Of a stretch of DNA of 41,224 nucleotides, positions 1-7,334 are shown in pieces (the first letter of the stretch is position 1; each line of letters starts with the position of its first letter). The position numbers were made by a program, and so were the translations under genes. The notes beneath the pieces are model-generated. The model searched no databases. It saw nothing but the letters and a program-made list of their open reading frames with translations, and had not been told where the DNA came from. Source of the stretch: Anaerolineae bacterium (GTDB lineage: Bacteria; Chloroflexota; Anaerolineae; Aggregatilineales; Phototrophicaceae); assembly GCA_026645945.1 (NCBI GenBank), contig JAPKMO010000030.1, forward strand, positions 1-41,224, written 5' to 3'.

Positions 1-581
1 GCGGCCAGAACGCACCGTCGCAGCCGGAAGGCTGGTCCCAGGTCGAACAGCCGCAGGCGGGCCAGGAAACACCGCCGGGGTTGGGACGGGGCGGCGGCAT
101 GGCCTCGGCCAACAGCGCACTGGGGATGCTGCTGCTGCCGGTGAGCGCCGACAGCGCCCTGGCGATCAAAGAACTGGCGTCCGATACGATCAACGGCCAG
201 GCCATGCGCGTATTCCAGGTGACGATTGACCCGCAGGCCGCGCTGGACGCCGGCTTCGGCGGGCTGCTGAACGCGGGGGCGGGGCTGTTTTTTGGCCGCC
301 GGTTGAATGCCGACCCCAATGCTGAACCGCTGTCCGCGCCGCCGGCCACCCCCGGCGCTGAGGGCGGTTTCCAGGGCGCGCCCATGATGGCGAACCCGGA
401 AAACATCCAGATCACCTTCGCCGTTTATATCGGCCAGGATGACGGTTATATACACCGGATTTACAGCGTGGTTTCATCCCTGTCCGACGCCGCGCCTGGG
501 CAGGTCACGGCCACGAGTATCACCGATTTTTCGGCTTTTGGCGCGCCGGTGAACATCACCGCGCCGGAAATCGGTTCGTAG
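1..581 (+). CDS. LolA/LppX-like lipoprotein domain protein (3' end only)
   Basis: The frame is open from base 3, with no stop upstream of the TAG at 579-581, so the gene begins before the window and only about 192 C-terminal residues are visible. The tail holds a strand pattern typical of LolA/LppX-like beta-barrel lipoproteins: an INGQAMRVFQVTID stretch, a central Gly/Ala/Pro-rich linker, then ITFAVYIGQDDGYIHRIYSV and a final TDFSAFGAPVNITAP segment. In such families the last segments close the half-barrel that holds a lipid. The family assignment rests on pattern memory, so the function (lipid or glycolipid carriage at the cell envelope) is an inference. A GC-rich hairpin follows the stop codon. 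Confidence 0.55.
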   Translation, partial: GQNAPSQPEGWSQVEQPQAGQETPPGLGRGGGMASANSALGMLLLPVSADSALAIKELASDTINGQAMRVFQVTIDPQAALDAGFGGLLNAGAGLFFGRRLNADPNAEPLSAPPATPGAEGGFQGAPMMANPENIQITFAVYIGQDDGYIHRIYSVVSSLSDAAPGQVTATSITDFSAFGAPVNITAPEIGS

Positions 582-607
582 TTCCCCTTTTTCCCCTATT
601 GCGCTTC

Positions 608-631
608 GGGGCGGGCCGCGCGGCCTGCCCC
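608..631 (+). terminator. GC-rich hairpin, possible terminator
   Basis: A 10-bp stem (608-617 pairing with 622-631, one G-T pair, 4-nt loop GCGC) lies 27 bases after the stop of the first gene. No T-run follows, so it is a weak candidate for an intrinsic terminator; it may only protect the 3' end. Confidence 0.4.
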
Positions 632-743
632 CCTCCTGCACTGTACACTGCCGATTTTGCTGCCCATTTCCTTCTCCTGCGTGTGTTATCATGTACAGTA
701 TAAGGCACTTCGGGAAGCTCTGGCAGCCTATAGGTGACGAGCC

Positions 744-2291
744 ATGCGAATTTTCGTCCGGCAGCTTTTTTTCGGTTTGTGGGCGGCGCTGCTGGCTGCC
801 GCCCCGGCGCGGGCGCAGGGGCAGTGCGGTACGGTGACGGGCATCAGCCTGCCGGTGGATACGGCCACCTTCGCCATCGCTCAGGCGTTCGGCGTACCCA
901 GCCCGCGCCACCAGGGACGCTACCACACCGGCGAGGATTATTACGGCGGGCGGAACGCCAGTTATTTACAGCCGGTGCGGGCTGTCGCCGACGGGCGCGT
1001 GACCTATTCCGCGCCCTGGGGATGGGGACGCGACGGCGGCGTGGTCATCATCGAACACACCTTCCCGGACGGCTCAATCGCTTACAGCCAGTACGGGCAT
1101 ATGGAGGAAATCCCGGAGCGGCCTTTCCCGGCGCGTTATACCTGCGTTAGGGCTGGGGACATCATCGGCAGCGTGGGCAACGCCCGCCCCGCGCCGCACC
1201 TGCACTTTGAAATCCGCACCAACCAGCCGGACATCCCCGGCCCCGGTTATACCTGGGACTTCCCGACCGCGCTGGGCTGGAAACATCCGACGCTGTTCGT
1301 GGTGAATTGGGGTGCATGGCTGCACCCGGCGCACCGCTGGCATCTGGAACTGAACGGAGAACTCCGGCTGCCGCCGGTGGAGCTGGCCGATCACAGCTTG
1401 GTTTACCTGGAGGCCAACCGGCTGCGGCGCATCACGCCGGACGGGCGCATACTGTGGCGCGCCAGCTTAGACAAAATGGCGGTCGGATTGTTCGAGTATG
1501 ATGACGCGGCAGCGGCGGCTTACGCTGACGGCACGATACAGGCATTCGGCCTGGACGGCGCGCCGCGCGAAAGCTGGACGACCGGCATCCCACTGGAAAG
1601 CCAGCTTTTGACCGGCGAACGGCTGGTTTTTCGCACGGCGGACGGCGCGCTGGTGGCCTTCGGCGCAGACCGGGAAACGGCGGCCTGGCGGCTGGATGGC
1701 GTGCCGCCAGTGGCGTCGGCCTACGCCGCGCCCAATCTGCTGGCCTTTTTGACGGCCGACCATCAACTGCTGTCGGTTTCGCCGCAGGGGCAGCTTTTAG
1801 ACATTGCCACACTGGCCGAACCCGGCAGTTTTGCCGCCGCGCCGGATGGGGCGCTGCTGGCCTATATCGCGGGCGGCTTGTGGCGGGTGGACGGCGCAGG
1901 CGTATGGGCGCTGGAACGCGAGGACGCGCCGCCAGGCGGGGCGGGCAGCGGCGCGCTGCTGGCCGAGGATGGGTTGTTATACTTGTTCAGCCAGGAGGGA
2001 ACGCCCGCGCTGCGCGCCTATGACCGGAACGGCCAGATGCGCTGGCAGACCGATTTGCCGGACGTATCCGGCCCGGTGACACTGCAACAATACGGCGGGG
2101 CGCTGCTGCTGCTCGGCAGCGGGGATGTGCTGGCGCTGAACCCGGCCAACGGCGCGATCTGCAATCAACTGCGGGTTTACCCCGGCGCGAATGTCTGGTA
2201 CAGCCTGGGCGCGGACGGGATGCTGCGGGCTGCGGTCGGCGCGCAAATCCTGGCGCTGGATTGGGCGACCTTCGCGGGCCGGTGCGGTTGA
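744..2291 (+). CDS. Secreted M23-family metallopeptidase with C-terminal beta-propeller
   Basis: Residues 1-24 are a Sec signal peptide ending in PARAQG. Residues about 45-160 form a peptidase M23 (LytM/lysostaphin-like) domain that cuts peptidoglycan cross-links. The zinc and catalytic set is complete: H61 and D65 (HTGED), H119 (YGHM), and H152 with H154 (PHLHFEI). From about residue 195 to the end (515) the protein becomes a string of four-stranded blades with the G-x-(I/L)-x-W pattern of PQQ/WD-like propellers. The enzyme should therefore act outside the membrane with the propeller as a binding platform. It ends 6 bases before the convergent stop of the next gene. The M23 call is firm; the propeller is read from repeat rhythm. 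Confidence 0.85.
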   Translation: MRIFVRQLFFGLWAALLAAAPARAQGQCGTVTGISLPVDTATFAIAQAFGVPSPRHQGRYHTGEDYYGGRNASYLQPVRAVADGRVTYSAPWGWGRDGGVVIIEHTFPDGSIAYSQYGHMEEIPERPFPARYTCVRAGDIIGSVGNARPAPHLHFEIRTNQPDIPGPGYTWDFPTALGWKHPTLFVVNWGAWLHPAHRWHLELNGELRLPPVELADHSLVYLEANRLRRITPDGRILWRASLDKMAVGLFEYDDAAAAAYADGTIQAFGLDGAPRESWTTGIPLESQLLTGERLVFRTADGALVAFGADRETAAWRLDGVPPVASAYAAPNLLAFLTADHQLLSVSPQGQLLDIATLAEPGSFAAAPDGALLAYIAGGLWRVDGAGVWALEREDAPPGGAGSGALLAEDGLLYLFSQEGTPALRAYDRNGQMRWQTDLPDVSGPVTLQQYGGALLLLGSGDVLALNPANGAICNQLRVYPGANVWYSLGADGMLRAAVGAQILALDWATFAGRCG

Positions 2292-2297
2292 TGGCGG

Positions 2298-2654
2298 TCA
2301 GAGGACTTCCAGGATGTTCTGGTTGTAGGTGACATCTGGGCTGTGACGGGCGAAGTTCCGCACATCCTCTAAGGCCTGCTCGTAAAATTCCAGCAGTTCG
2401 GCATCTTCGCCCCGGTAGCGGCGCAGGGTTTGCAGCGCGCAGGCGGCGCAGCCGCGCATGGCGCGGTAGCTGTCGGTTTCGCAGGCCATACAGCTGTTCA
2501 GCCGGATCATCATCAGCATAAACGCCAGCGTTTCTTCATGCGTTTCCGGCAGGGACAGTACACGCTCGACCAGCGCGCGCCACTGCGGGCCGCGCAGTTT
2601 TTTTAACGAAGGGATCACATAATGGGGGAATAACAACTCGTTCGCCGTATACAT
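2298..2654 (-). CDS. Small protein with paired CxxC motifs, function unknown
   Basis: 118 residues, no signal peptide or membrane segment. The centre has two cysteine pairs, C55-x-x-C58 and C69-x-x-C72 (NSCMACETD and GCAACALQT), set in predicted helices. This spacing could hold zinc or an iron-sulfur cluster, or work as redox pairs. The sequence around the first pair faintly resembles AhpD/carboxymuconolactone decarboxylase proteins, but the usual histidine is not evident, so I do not assign that family. The ATG is preceded by GAGG at a 7-nt spacing. It is transcribed away from the lipoprotein gene at 2778 and converges on the M23 gene. Confidence 0.6.
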   Translation of the reverse strand: MYTANELLFPHYVIPSLKKLRGPQWRALVERVLSLPETHEETLAFMLMMIRLNSCMACETDSYRAMRGCAACALQTLRRYRGEDAELLEFYEQALEDVRNFARHSPDVTYNQNILEVL

Positions 2655-2741
2655 CGGTTAACCTCAACTTCCTCGCCCGGTTTGCGAGAGGGTATGATGC
2701 GTTCCTCCACACGTGACCATTATAAACCAGATCAGGATTGC

Positions 2742-2750
2742 TGTTATACT
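2742..2750 (+). promoter_or_regulatory. Extended -10 promoter element (TGTTATACT)
   Basis: TGN followed by TATACT matches an extended -10 box, 27 bases before the lipoprotein ATG at 2778, with GGGAGG in between. No good -35 is visible, which is usual for extended -10 promoters. Confidence 0.4.
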
Positions 2751-2777
2751 GGAAAACAGCTTTTGGGAGGGTTTTTC

Positions 2778-3941
2778 ATGCGTGTTTTGCTGCTGGCCGT
2801 TGTGCTGCTAGCCGGGTGCAGTGGGGGTGCGGTGGTTTTTGCGCCCACCCCGCCGCCGCCGGATGTTTCGCCGCTGCTTTACCGGCATCCGAGCGGCGCG
2901 TTTTCGGTGATGATTCCGCGCCGGTGGGCTGTGGCCGTCCAGCATACCACCACGCTGGCGGCGGCGGCTTTTTCGCCGCCGGGCGCGGACGAGCCGGCGG
3001 TGCGCTTGGCGGTCATCAACCTGGGCGGGACGGTGGACTCGGCGGCACTGGGCGCGTTCATCAACCGCTACCAGACCGAACTGCGCCCGCAGGCCGGCGG
3101 TTATGTCGAGGTCAGCCGGCAGGCGATGGGCGACGGAAGCTGGCGGCTGACCGGCTTGCAGCACACGCCGGGCGGCCTGACTCAACCGCTCAATACCTTC
3201 ATCCAGGCCGCCGGTTCGCGGGTGGCGGTTATCGAAGTCGCCATCCCGGACGACGCCGCGCGGCTGAAGGAGCTGCAAACGCTGGTCAATACCTTTGAAC
3301 TGCGGCCTGATGCGGAACTTCAACCCGGCGAACCCTCGGCTTTCGTGTTCGCTTCCGGCAGCCGCCTGGATTTCCTGAATGTGGCCGCCTGGACGACCCC
3401 TGCCGGAGCATTCATCATCAGCGGCGAAGTCGCCAATGCCGGCCCGGACGGACTGGCCGCCGTCCCGGTGCGGGCGGTGCTGCGCTCGGCAGATGGGCTG
3501 GTAGTGGCCGAAACTACCGATGCTGCGATGGGCTACGGCATCCCGGCGGGCGGGTTCGCGCCTTTCAGCCTGCGTTTCGGCCAGGGTCGGCCATCGCTGG
3601 CGGCGTCCTACGAACTGGTGATCGGCGGCGAGGGCTGGCTGCCGGAAACCATGCCAGCAGTGTACGGGCCGGAAACGCTGCAATGGACGGACGAGTCCAG
3701 CCTGGACGCCACCGGGCAGCTTGTCATCACCGGGCGCGTGAGCAATTCCGGCGGCGAGGTGGTGCGCGGCCTGCGCGCCATCGTCACGGTGTTCGACGCA
3801 GGCCAGCGGGTAATTGCCGCCGGATATGGTGACATCACGCCGTCGCTTGCGCCGGGCGAATCCACCGCGTTTCAGATTACCCTGCCGGAACTGGGCGGCG
3901 CGGCGCTCAATTACATCCTGAACATCCAGGGCGTGCCATGA
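2778..3941 (+). CDS. Lipoprotein with PsbP/DUF1795-like and FxLYD-like domains
   Basis: The frame opens at 2682, but the start is placed at 2778. That ATG has GGGAGG 7 bases upstream and begins a clean lipoprotein signal, MRVLLLAVVLLAGC, with lipobox LLAGC, giving 387 residues. A Pro-rich spacer precedes a domain starting HPSGAFSVMIPRRW (about residues 38-175). This resembles PsbP/DUF1795-type folds that begin with 'sG.fsv.iP..W'. Two repeats follow (about 185-290 and 295-385) with FxLYD/CARDB-like strands: GEVANAGPDGLAAVPVRAVLRSADG and later GRVSNSGGEVVRGL. Expected location is the outer face of the membrane. Its stop overlaps the next ATG (ATGA), so it forms an operon with the HAD hydrolase. 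The precise role is unknown. Confidence 0.75.
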   Translation: MRVLLLAVVLLAGCSGGAVVFAPTPPPPDVSPLLYRHPSGAFSVMIPRRWAVAVQHTTTLAAAAFSPPGADEPAVRLAVINLGGTVDSAALGAFINRYQTELRPQAGGYVEVSRQAMGDGSWRLTGLQHTPGGLTQPLNTFIQAAGSRVAVIEVAIPDDAARLKELQTLVNTFELRPDAELQPGEPSAFVFASGSRLDFLNVAAWTTPAGAFIISGEVANAGPDGLAAVPVRAVLRSADGLVVAETTDAAMGYGIPAGGFAPFSLRFGQGRPSLAASYELVIGGEGWLPETMPAVYGPETLQWTDESSLDATGQLVITGRVSNSGGEVVRGLRAIVTVFDAGQRVIAAGYGDITPSLAPGESTAFQITLPELGGAALNYILNIQGVP

Positions 3942-4657
3942 ACATCACACATGTTCTGTTTGACCTGTACGGGACGCTGGCTAACAGCCGGCTGATGATT
4001 CCATGTTATACGCGGCAGCTTGGCCGGGTGATGGCCGCGCGTTATGGCGGCAGCCCGGACGAATGGAGCGGCGCGCACCAACGCATTGTGGCCGACTGGG
4101 ACAGCTACTATGCCGATCTTGATCTGGCGGGCGACGACGGCATCAGCGATATGTGGGAGGGCATGTTCCGAACCACGCGGGCGCTTTTCCGGCTGGCCGG
4201 CAGGCCGGAGCCGGAAGCGGCGGCGCTGGCCGCGCTGTCCCGCGAACTGCCCTATCTGGCGACCCGCGAATGCGACACACTTTTCCCGGATGTGCGCGGC
4301 GTGGTCGAACGGCTGCGCGAGGCCGGTTACATCCTGGGCATCGCCAGCCACGCCACCAGCCAACAGTCACGCGGCACGCTGGAGGGCGGCGGCCTGGCCG
4401 GGTTTTTCGCCGGGCCAATTTTGGGGCCGGACGTGACCGGCCACTTCGTCAAAAACCGCGATTATTACCTGTCTGCCGGGCTGCCGCCGGAACGGTGTCT
4501 CGTCGTAGACGATTCGCCGGACGGCATCTTGGGCGCGAAAGCCGCCGGGATGCGGGCGGTTCTGCTCAACCGGGAAGGTTCGCCGCCGGACGCACCCGCC
4601 GATTTTATTCTGACCGGCAGCCTGGATGGACTGCCGGCCTACCTCAAACCAGCGTGA
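3938..4657 (+). CDS. HAD-superfamily hydrolase (haloacid dehalogenase-like)
   Basis: 239 residues with all four HAD motifs. Motif I is FDLYGT, with nucleophile D9; the second acidic position is Tyr, as in dehalogenase-like members. Motif II serine is S137 (GIASHATS), motif III is K172, and motif IV is D191-D192 in VVDDSPDG. An alpha-helical cap lies between about residues 15 and 110. Tyr in place of the second Asp is common in 2-haloacid dehalogenases and in some phosphatases of the group, so the substrate cannot be named. It is translationally coupled to the upstream lipoprotein through an ATGA overlap and faces the convergent lipoprotein gene at 4664. Confidence 0.85.
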   Translation: MNITHVLFDLYGTLANSRLMIPCYTRQLGRVMAARYGGSPDEWSGAHQRIVADWDSYYADLDLAGDDGISDMWEGMFRTTRALFRLAGRPEPEAAALAALSRELPYLATRECDTLFPDVRGVVERLREAGYILGIASHATSQQSRGTLEGGGLAGFFAGPILGPDVTGHFVKNRDYYLSAGLPPERCLVVDDSPDGILGAKAAGMRAVLLNREGSPPDAPADFILTGSLDGLPAYLKPA

Positions 4658-4663
4658 GGCGTT

Positions 4664-5230
4664 TCAACCCGCGCCGATGTTCGCCAGGATGGTGATGAAG
4701 GCCTCCAACTGCGGCGGGATTAAACCATCCTGGGCGTCAATCGTGCGGCTCATGCCCTGGCGGTCTACCGTGATGCTGTACTGGTAAGTCTCCGCGCTGG
4801 TGCCGGCGGCCACGAAAATGCCTTGCAGGTCGAAGAAGGCCATCCGGTCTACGATGTCGGTTAATTCCTGCACCTGCGCCGCCCCGATATTACCGGGCGT
4901 GCCGTTGCGGGTGAAGCTGCCGTCGCCCAGAATTTCAAGCGTCAGCGGTTCGGAACCACCGCCGGTGCGTTTAAAGAGGATTCGCTCAAACGCAATCCCG
5001 GCGAACGGGTCTTCGGTGGCGGCGGCAACCACCGCCGTGCCGGGGATGGGCAGAGACAGCCCGGCAATCGGCTCGCGCTGCTGCACCGCCAGGGTCGGCT
5101 CGACGGTAGCGAGGGTGGCGGCGGCTTCCGGCGTGGCTTCCGCTGCAACCGGGGGCGGGGCGGGCGTTTCGGCGGGCTGGCAGGCGGCCAGCGCCAGTAA
5201 CATCAACATCGGCACAATCAGGCGTCGCAT
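4664..5230 (-). CDS. Lipoprotein with DUF6438-like domain
   Basis: 188 residues. The N-terminus MRRLIVPMLMLLALAAC is a lipoprotein signal with lipobox ALAAC (C17). A Pro/Ala/Thr-rich tether follows to about residue 75. The remaining domain, from FERILFKRTGGGSEPLTLEI to the end, has the layout of DUF6438-type proteins. That layout is a short beta-rich unit that begins with a strand, a glycine-rich turn and a 'dGsf.r.G' hairpin, then a QVQELTDIVDRMAFFDLQG helix. No catalytic residues are evident. It is the last gene of the leftward group, 33 bases downstream of the membrane glycosyltransferase. Confidence 0.65.
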   Translation of the reverse strand: MRRLIVPMLMLLALAACQPAETPAPPPVAAEATPEAAATLATVEPTLAVQQREPIAGLSLPIPGTAVVAAATEDPFAGIAFERILFKRTGGGSEPLTLEILGDGSFTRNGTPGNIGAAQVQELTDIVDRMAFFDLQGIFVAAGTSAETYQYSITVDRQGMSRTIDAQDGLIPPQLEAFITILANIGAG

Positions 5231-5263
5231 AACGTTCCTTTCCGTGCAGACATCCGGCCTAAA

Positions 5264-6667
5264 CTAAGTTTCACCCACTCTGCGCGATCTGACAAGCGTA
5301 CTTAAGCCCCGCCAGGCCGCCAGCAGGCCGAAACCAGCCAGCACGGTGATGACCGGCAGCCAGGGCAGATAATATCGCTGCCAGGGCAGGGGGTTCACCA
5401 GCAGGCTGGCCGCTGTGACCAGCATCCAGGCCGGCAGCCCCAATATCCACCCCCCGGCTGGCCGCAGGCGCGGCAGAACCAGCGCCGCCAACCCGAACCC
5501 GGCCAGCAGGGTCAGCGGCAGACCGAGCAGGAGGCCAAACTGCAAACCGCTTAACGGCGAGGCCATATAGTCAGCGATTTCGGCGGCAGCCGCCGGCGAC
5601 CCGTCCCACACCAGCGATTCGTAGTGCATGGCGGGGGTCATAAATGGCTGTACGAGGAGACCCTCGAAACGCTGGCCGAGGGTGGTCGGAGCGCGCGGGT
5701 CGGCCTCGACCTGGATCTGCAGCAGCCCTTCGCGCTGCTCGACCAGATCGCGCAGGCGGGATGGCACATCGTTCCACAGTGCCGGGGAAAGTGCCACGAA
5801 CAGCGTCACCGCCAGCACCCCGGCGGCGGCGAGTTTGAGTACAGTCACCGGCAGGGATGTGATGCTGCCCTCGCCCCCTCCTTTCTCCCGGAGAGAAAGA
5901 TTTTTTACAACCACCGCCGTCAGAATCCAGCCCCATGCCCCGGCGATGAATACCACGCCGCTGTGTTTGCTGGTCAGGGTTAATCCGCCCGCCAGCGCCA
6001 GCAGCGCCCACAGCAGAATTTCCCGGCTTCTGCTGTAGGGGCGGGTTTCAAACTCGCCCCGGTTCTGCATCATCATTTTGCTGATAAGAATCGCCGCGAA
6101 GATGGTCAGCAGGCCGAAAAACAGCAGCGAACCTTCCATCATGGCGCGGCGTCCGTTGAGCAGAATCACGGGGTTAAGCGTGTACAGCGCGCTCATAAAA
6201 TAAGCCGGCAGGCGTCCGCCAAACTGCCAGCCGATGGCGAACATCAGGCCGGCGCTGAGTGCCAGGAACAGGGTGGAGGAAAAACGGCTGGCATTCAGCA
6301 GTGCCGGCGGCGGGCGGTGGCCGGTTTCGACATTGCGTTCGACGCTTAAGCCCCAGTCCCAGCCGGGGCGCGGCGGCAGATCGCCGGTCGTGAATCCGGC
6401 CAGATGCCAGCTTAAACCGATGGCGTAGCGGTTCACCGAGCCGTTGAGAATCCGCAGCCAGTTATCTTCGTCAATGTAATACGGTGGCTGCACCTTCAAC
6501 TGCTCCGGTGCGCGGCGGATGAAGGCGGTTGCATAGTCGTGACTCATGTAAATCTGCATGGCCTCGTCGCCATGAAAGCTGGCGAGGGGCATCCCGGCGA
6601 AGACATAAACCGCCAGCACCAGCAGCCACAGCGCATCCAGCAGACGCGCGCGGATTCGAGGAGTCAT
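5264..6667 (-). CDS. GT39-like membrane glycosyltransferase
   Basis: 467 residues if started at the ATG at 6667, which overlaps the stop of the upstream methyltransferase (ATGA); the frame could open 11 codons earlier but without support. It is polytopic, with about ten hydrophobic segments. After the first segment comes FHGDEAMQIY with acidic D34-E35, the catalytic position in the first outer loop of GT39/ArnT/PMT enzymes, which use lipid-linked sugars. A second soluble loop (about 290-370) carries RDLVEQREG. It likely moves a sugar from a polyprenyl-phosphate donor to an envelope acceptor; the acceptor cannot be read. The operon runs methyltransferase, glycosyltransferase, lipoprotein. Confidence 0.8.
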   Translation of the reverse strand: MTPRIRARLLDALWLLVLAVYVFAGMPLASFHGDEAMQIYMSHDYATAFIRRAPEQLKVQPPYYIDEDNWLRILNGSVNRYAIGLSWHLAGFTTGDLPPRPGWDWGLSVERNVETGHRPPPALLNASRFSSTLFLALSAGLMFAIGWQFGGRLPAYFMSALYTLNPVILLNGRRAMMEGSLLFFGLLTIFAAILISKMMMQNRGEFETRPYSRSREILLWALLALAGGLTLTSKHSGVVFIAGAWGWILTAVVVKNLSLREKGGGEGSITSLPVTVLKLAAAGVLAVTLFVALSPALWNDVPSRLRDLVEQREGLLQIQVEADPRAPTTLGQRFEGLLVQPFMTPAMHYESLVWDGSPAAAAEIADYMASPLSGLQFGLLLGLPLTLLAGFGLAALVLPRLRPAGGWILGLPAWMLVTAASLLVNPLPWQRYYLPWLPVITVLAGFGLLAAWRGLSTLVRSRRVGET

Positions 6668-7329
6668 TCGGGTTTCTTCCATACCAGCGAGTAGCGCCAC
6701 AACAAATGCTGGCGCACCCGCGCGCCCGGCAAAAGCGCCGCGCAGATGTCCCGCACCTGGGGAACGGTCAGGTAAGAATCGTGCTGGCCGTGTTCGTCCC
6801 AGGCTGCGCGAACAGCGGGGGAGGTGCGTAGTCGCCCGGTATGAAGCAGTCTCAGCGCCAGATTAACCGGAAAGGCGAACCCGCTCCGAAAAATATCCGC
6901 CGGGCCGGCTGCCCGGTGCAGGTCAATCACCAGCAGATAACCGCCGGGGCGCAGCGCGGCTTTGATCTTCAGTAGCGCCGCGTCCAGCGGCAGGTGGTGA
7001 AGGGTGGCGATAGAGGCGATAATGTCGTAAGCTCCGGCGGGCAGGTCGCAGGCCATAAAATCGGCCACCTGGAAGTGAATATTCGGGCAGGATGCGGAAC
7101 GCTCCTGCCCGATACGGATCATCTGCGGTGACAGGTCGAGGGCATCCACGCGGTCGGCGTGGTCGGCCAGCAGGCGGGCGAATGCTCCCGTGCCGCAGCC
7201 GATGTCCAGAGCGGCCTGACTGTGCGGCGGCAGAAATTTCAGCAAAAACGCATGGTAGTGCCGGTTATGATCCCACTCATCATTGTCCAGCAGGGCAATG
7301 CGGTCGAAGTCAGCCTGAACCTGTGACAT
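6664..7329 (-). CDS. Class I SAM-dependent methyltransferase
   Basis: 221 residues from the ATG at 7329. The open frame extends further, but that N-terminus (Arg/Pro rich) is the shadow of serA. The start MSQVQADFDRIALLDNDEWDHN fits the family. SAM motif I is ALDIGCGTGAFARLL (about 40-54), followed by an acidic residue in VDALDLS and by post-I DLPAGAYDIIASIATLHHL, the Methyltransf_11/25 pattern. The C-terminal part, with WDEHGQHDSYLTVPQVRD, matches small-molecule methyltransferases of the UbiE-like type. The gene sits 5 bases downstream of serA and overlaps the glycosyltransferase, so all three are probably one transcript. The substrate is unknown. Confidence 0.85.
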   Translation of the reverse strand: MSQVQADFDRIALLDNDEWDHNRHYHAFLLKFLPPHSQAALDIGCGTGAFARLLADHADRVDALDLSPQMIRIGQERSASCPNIHFQVADFMACDLPAGAYDIIASIATLHHLPLDAALLKIKAALRPGGYLLVIDLHRAAGPADIFRSGFAFPVNLALRLLHTGRLRTSPAVRAAWDEHGQHDSYLTVPQVRDICAALLPGARVRQHLLWRYSLVWKKPE

Positions 7330-7334
7330 GGCGT

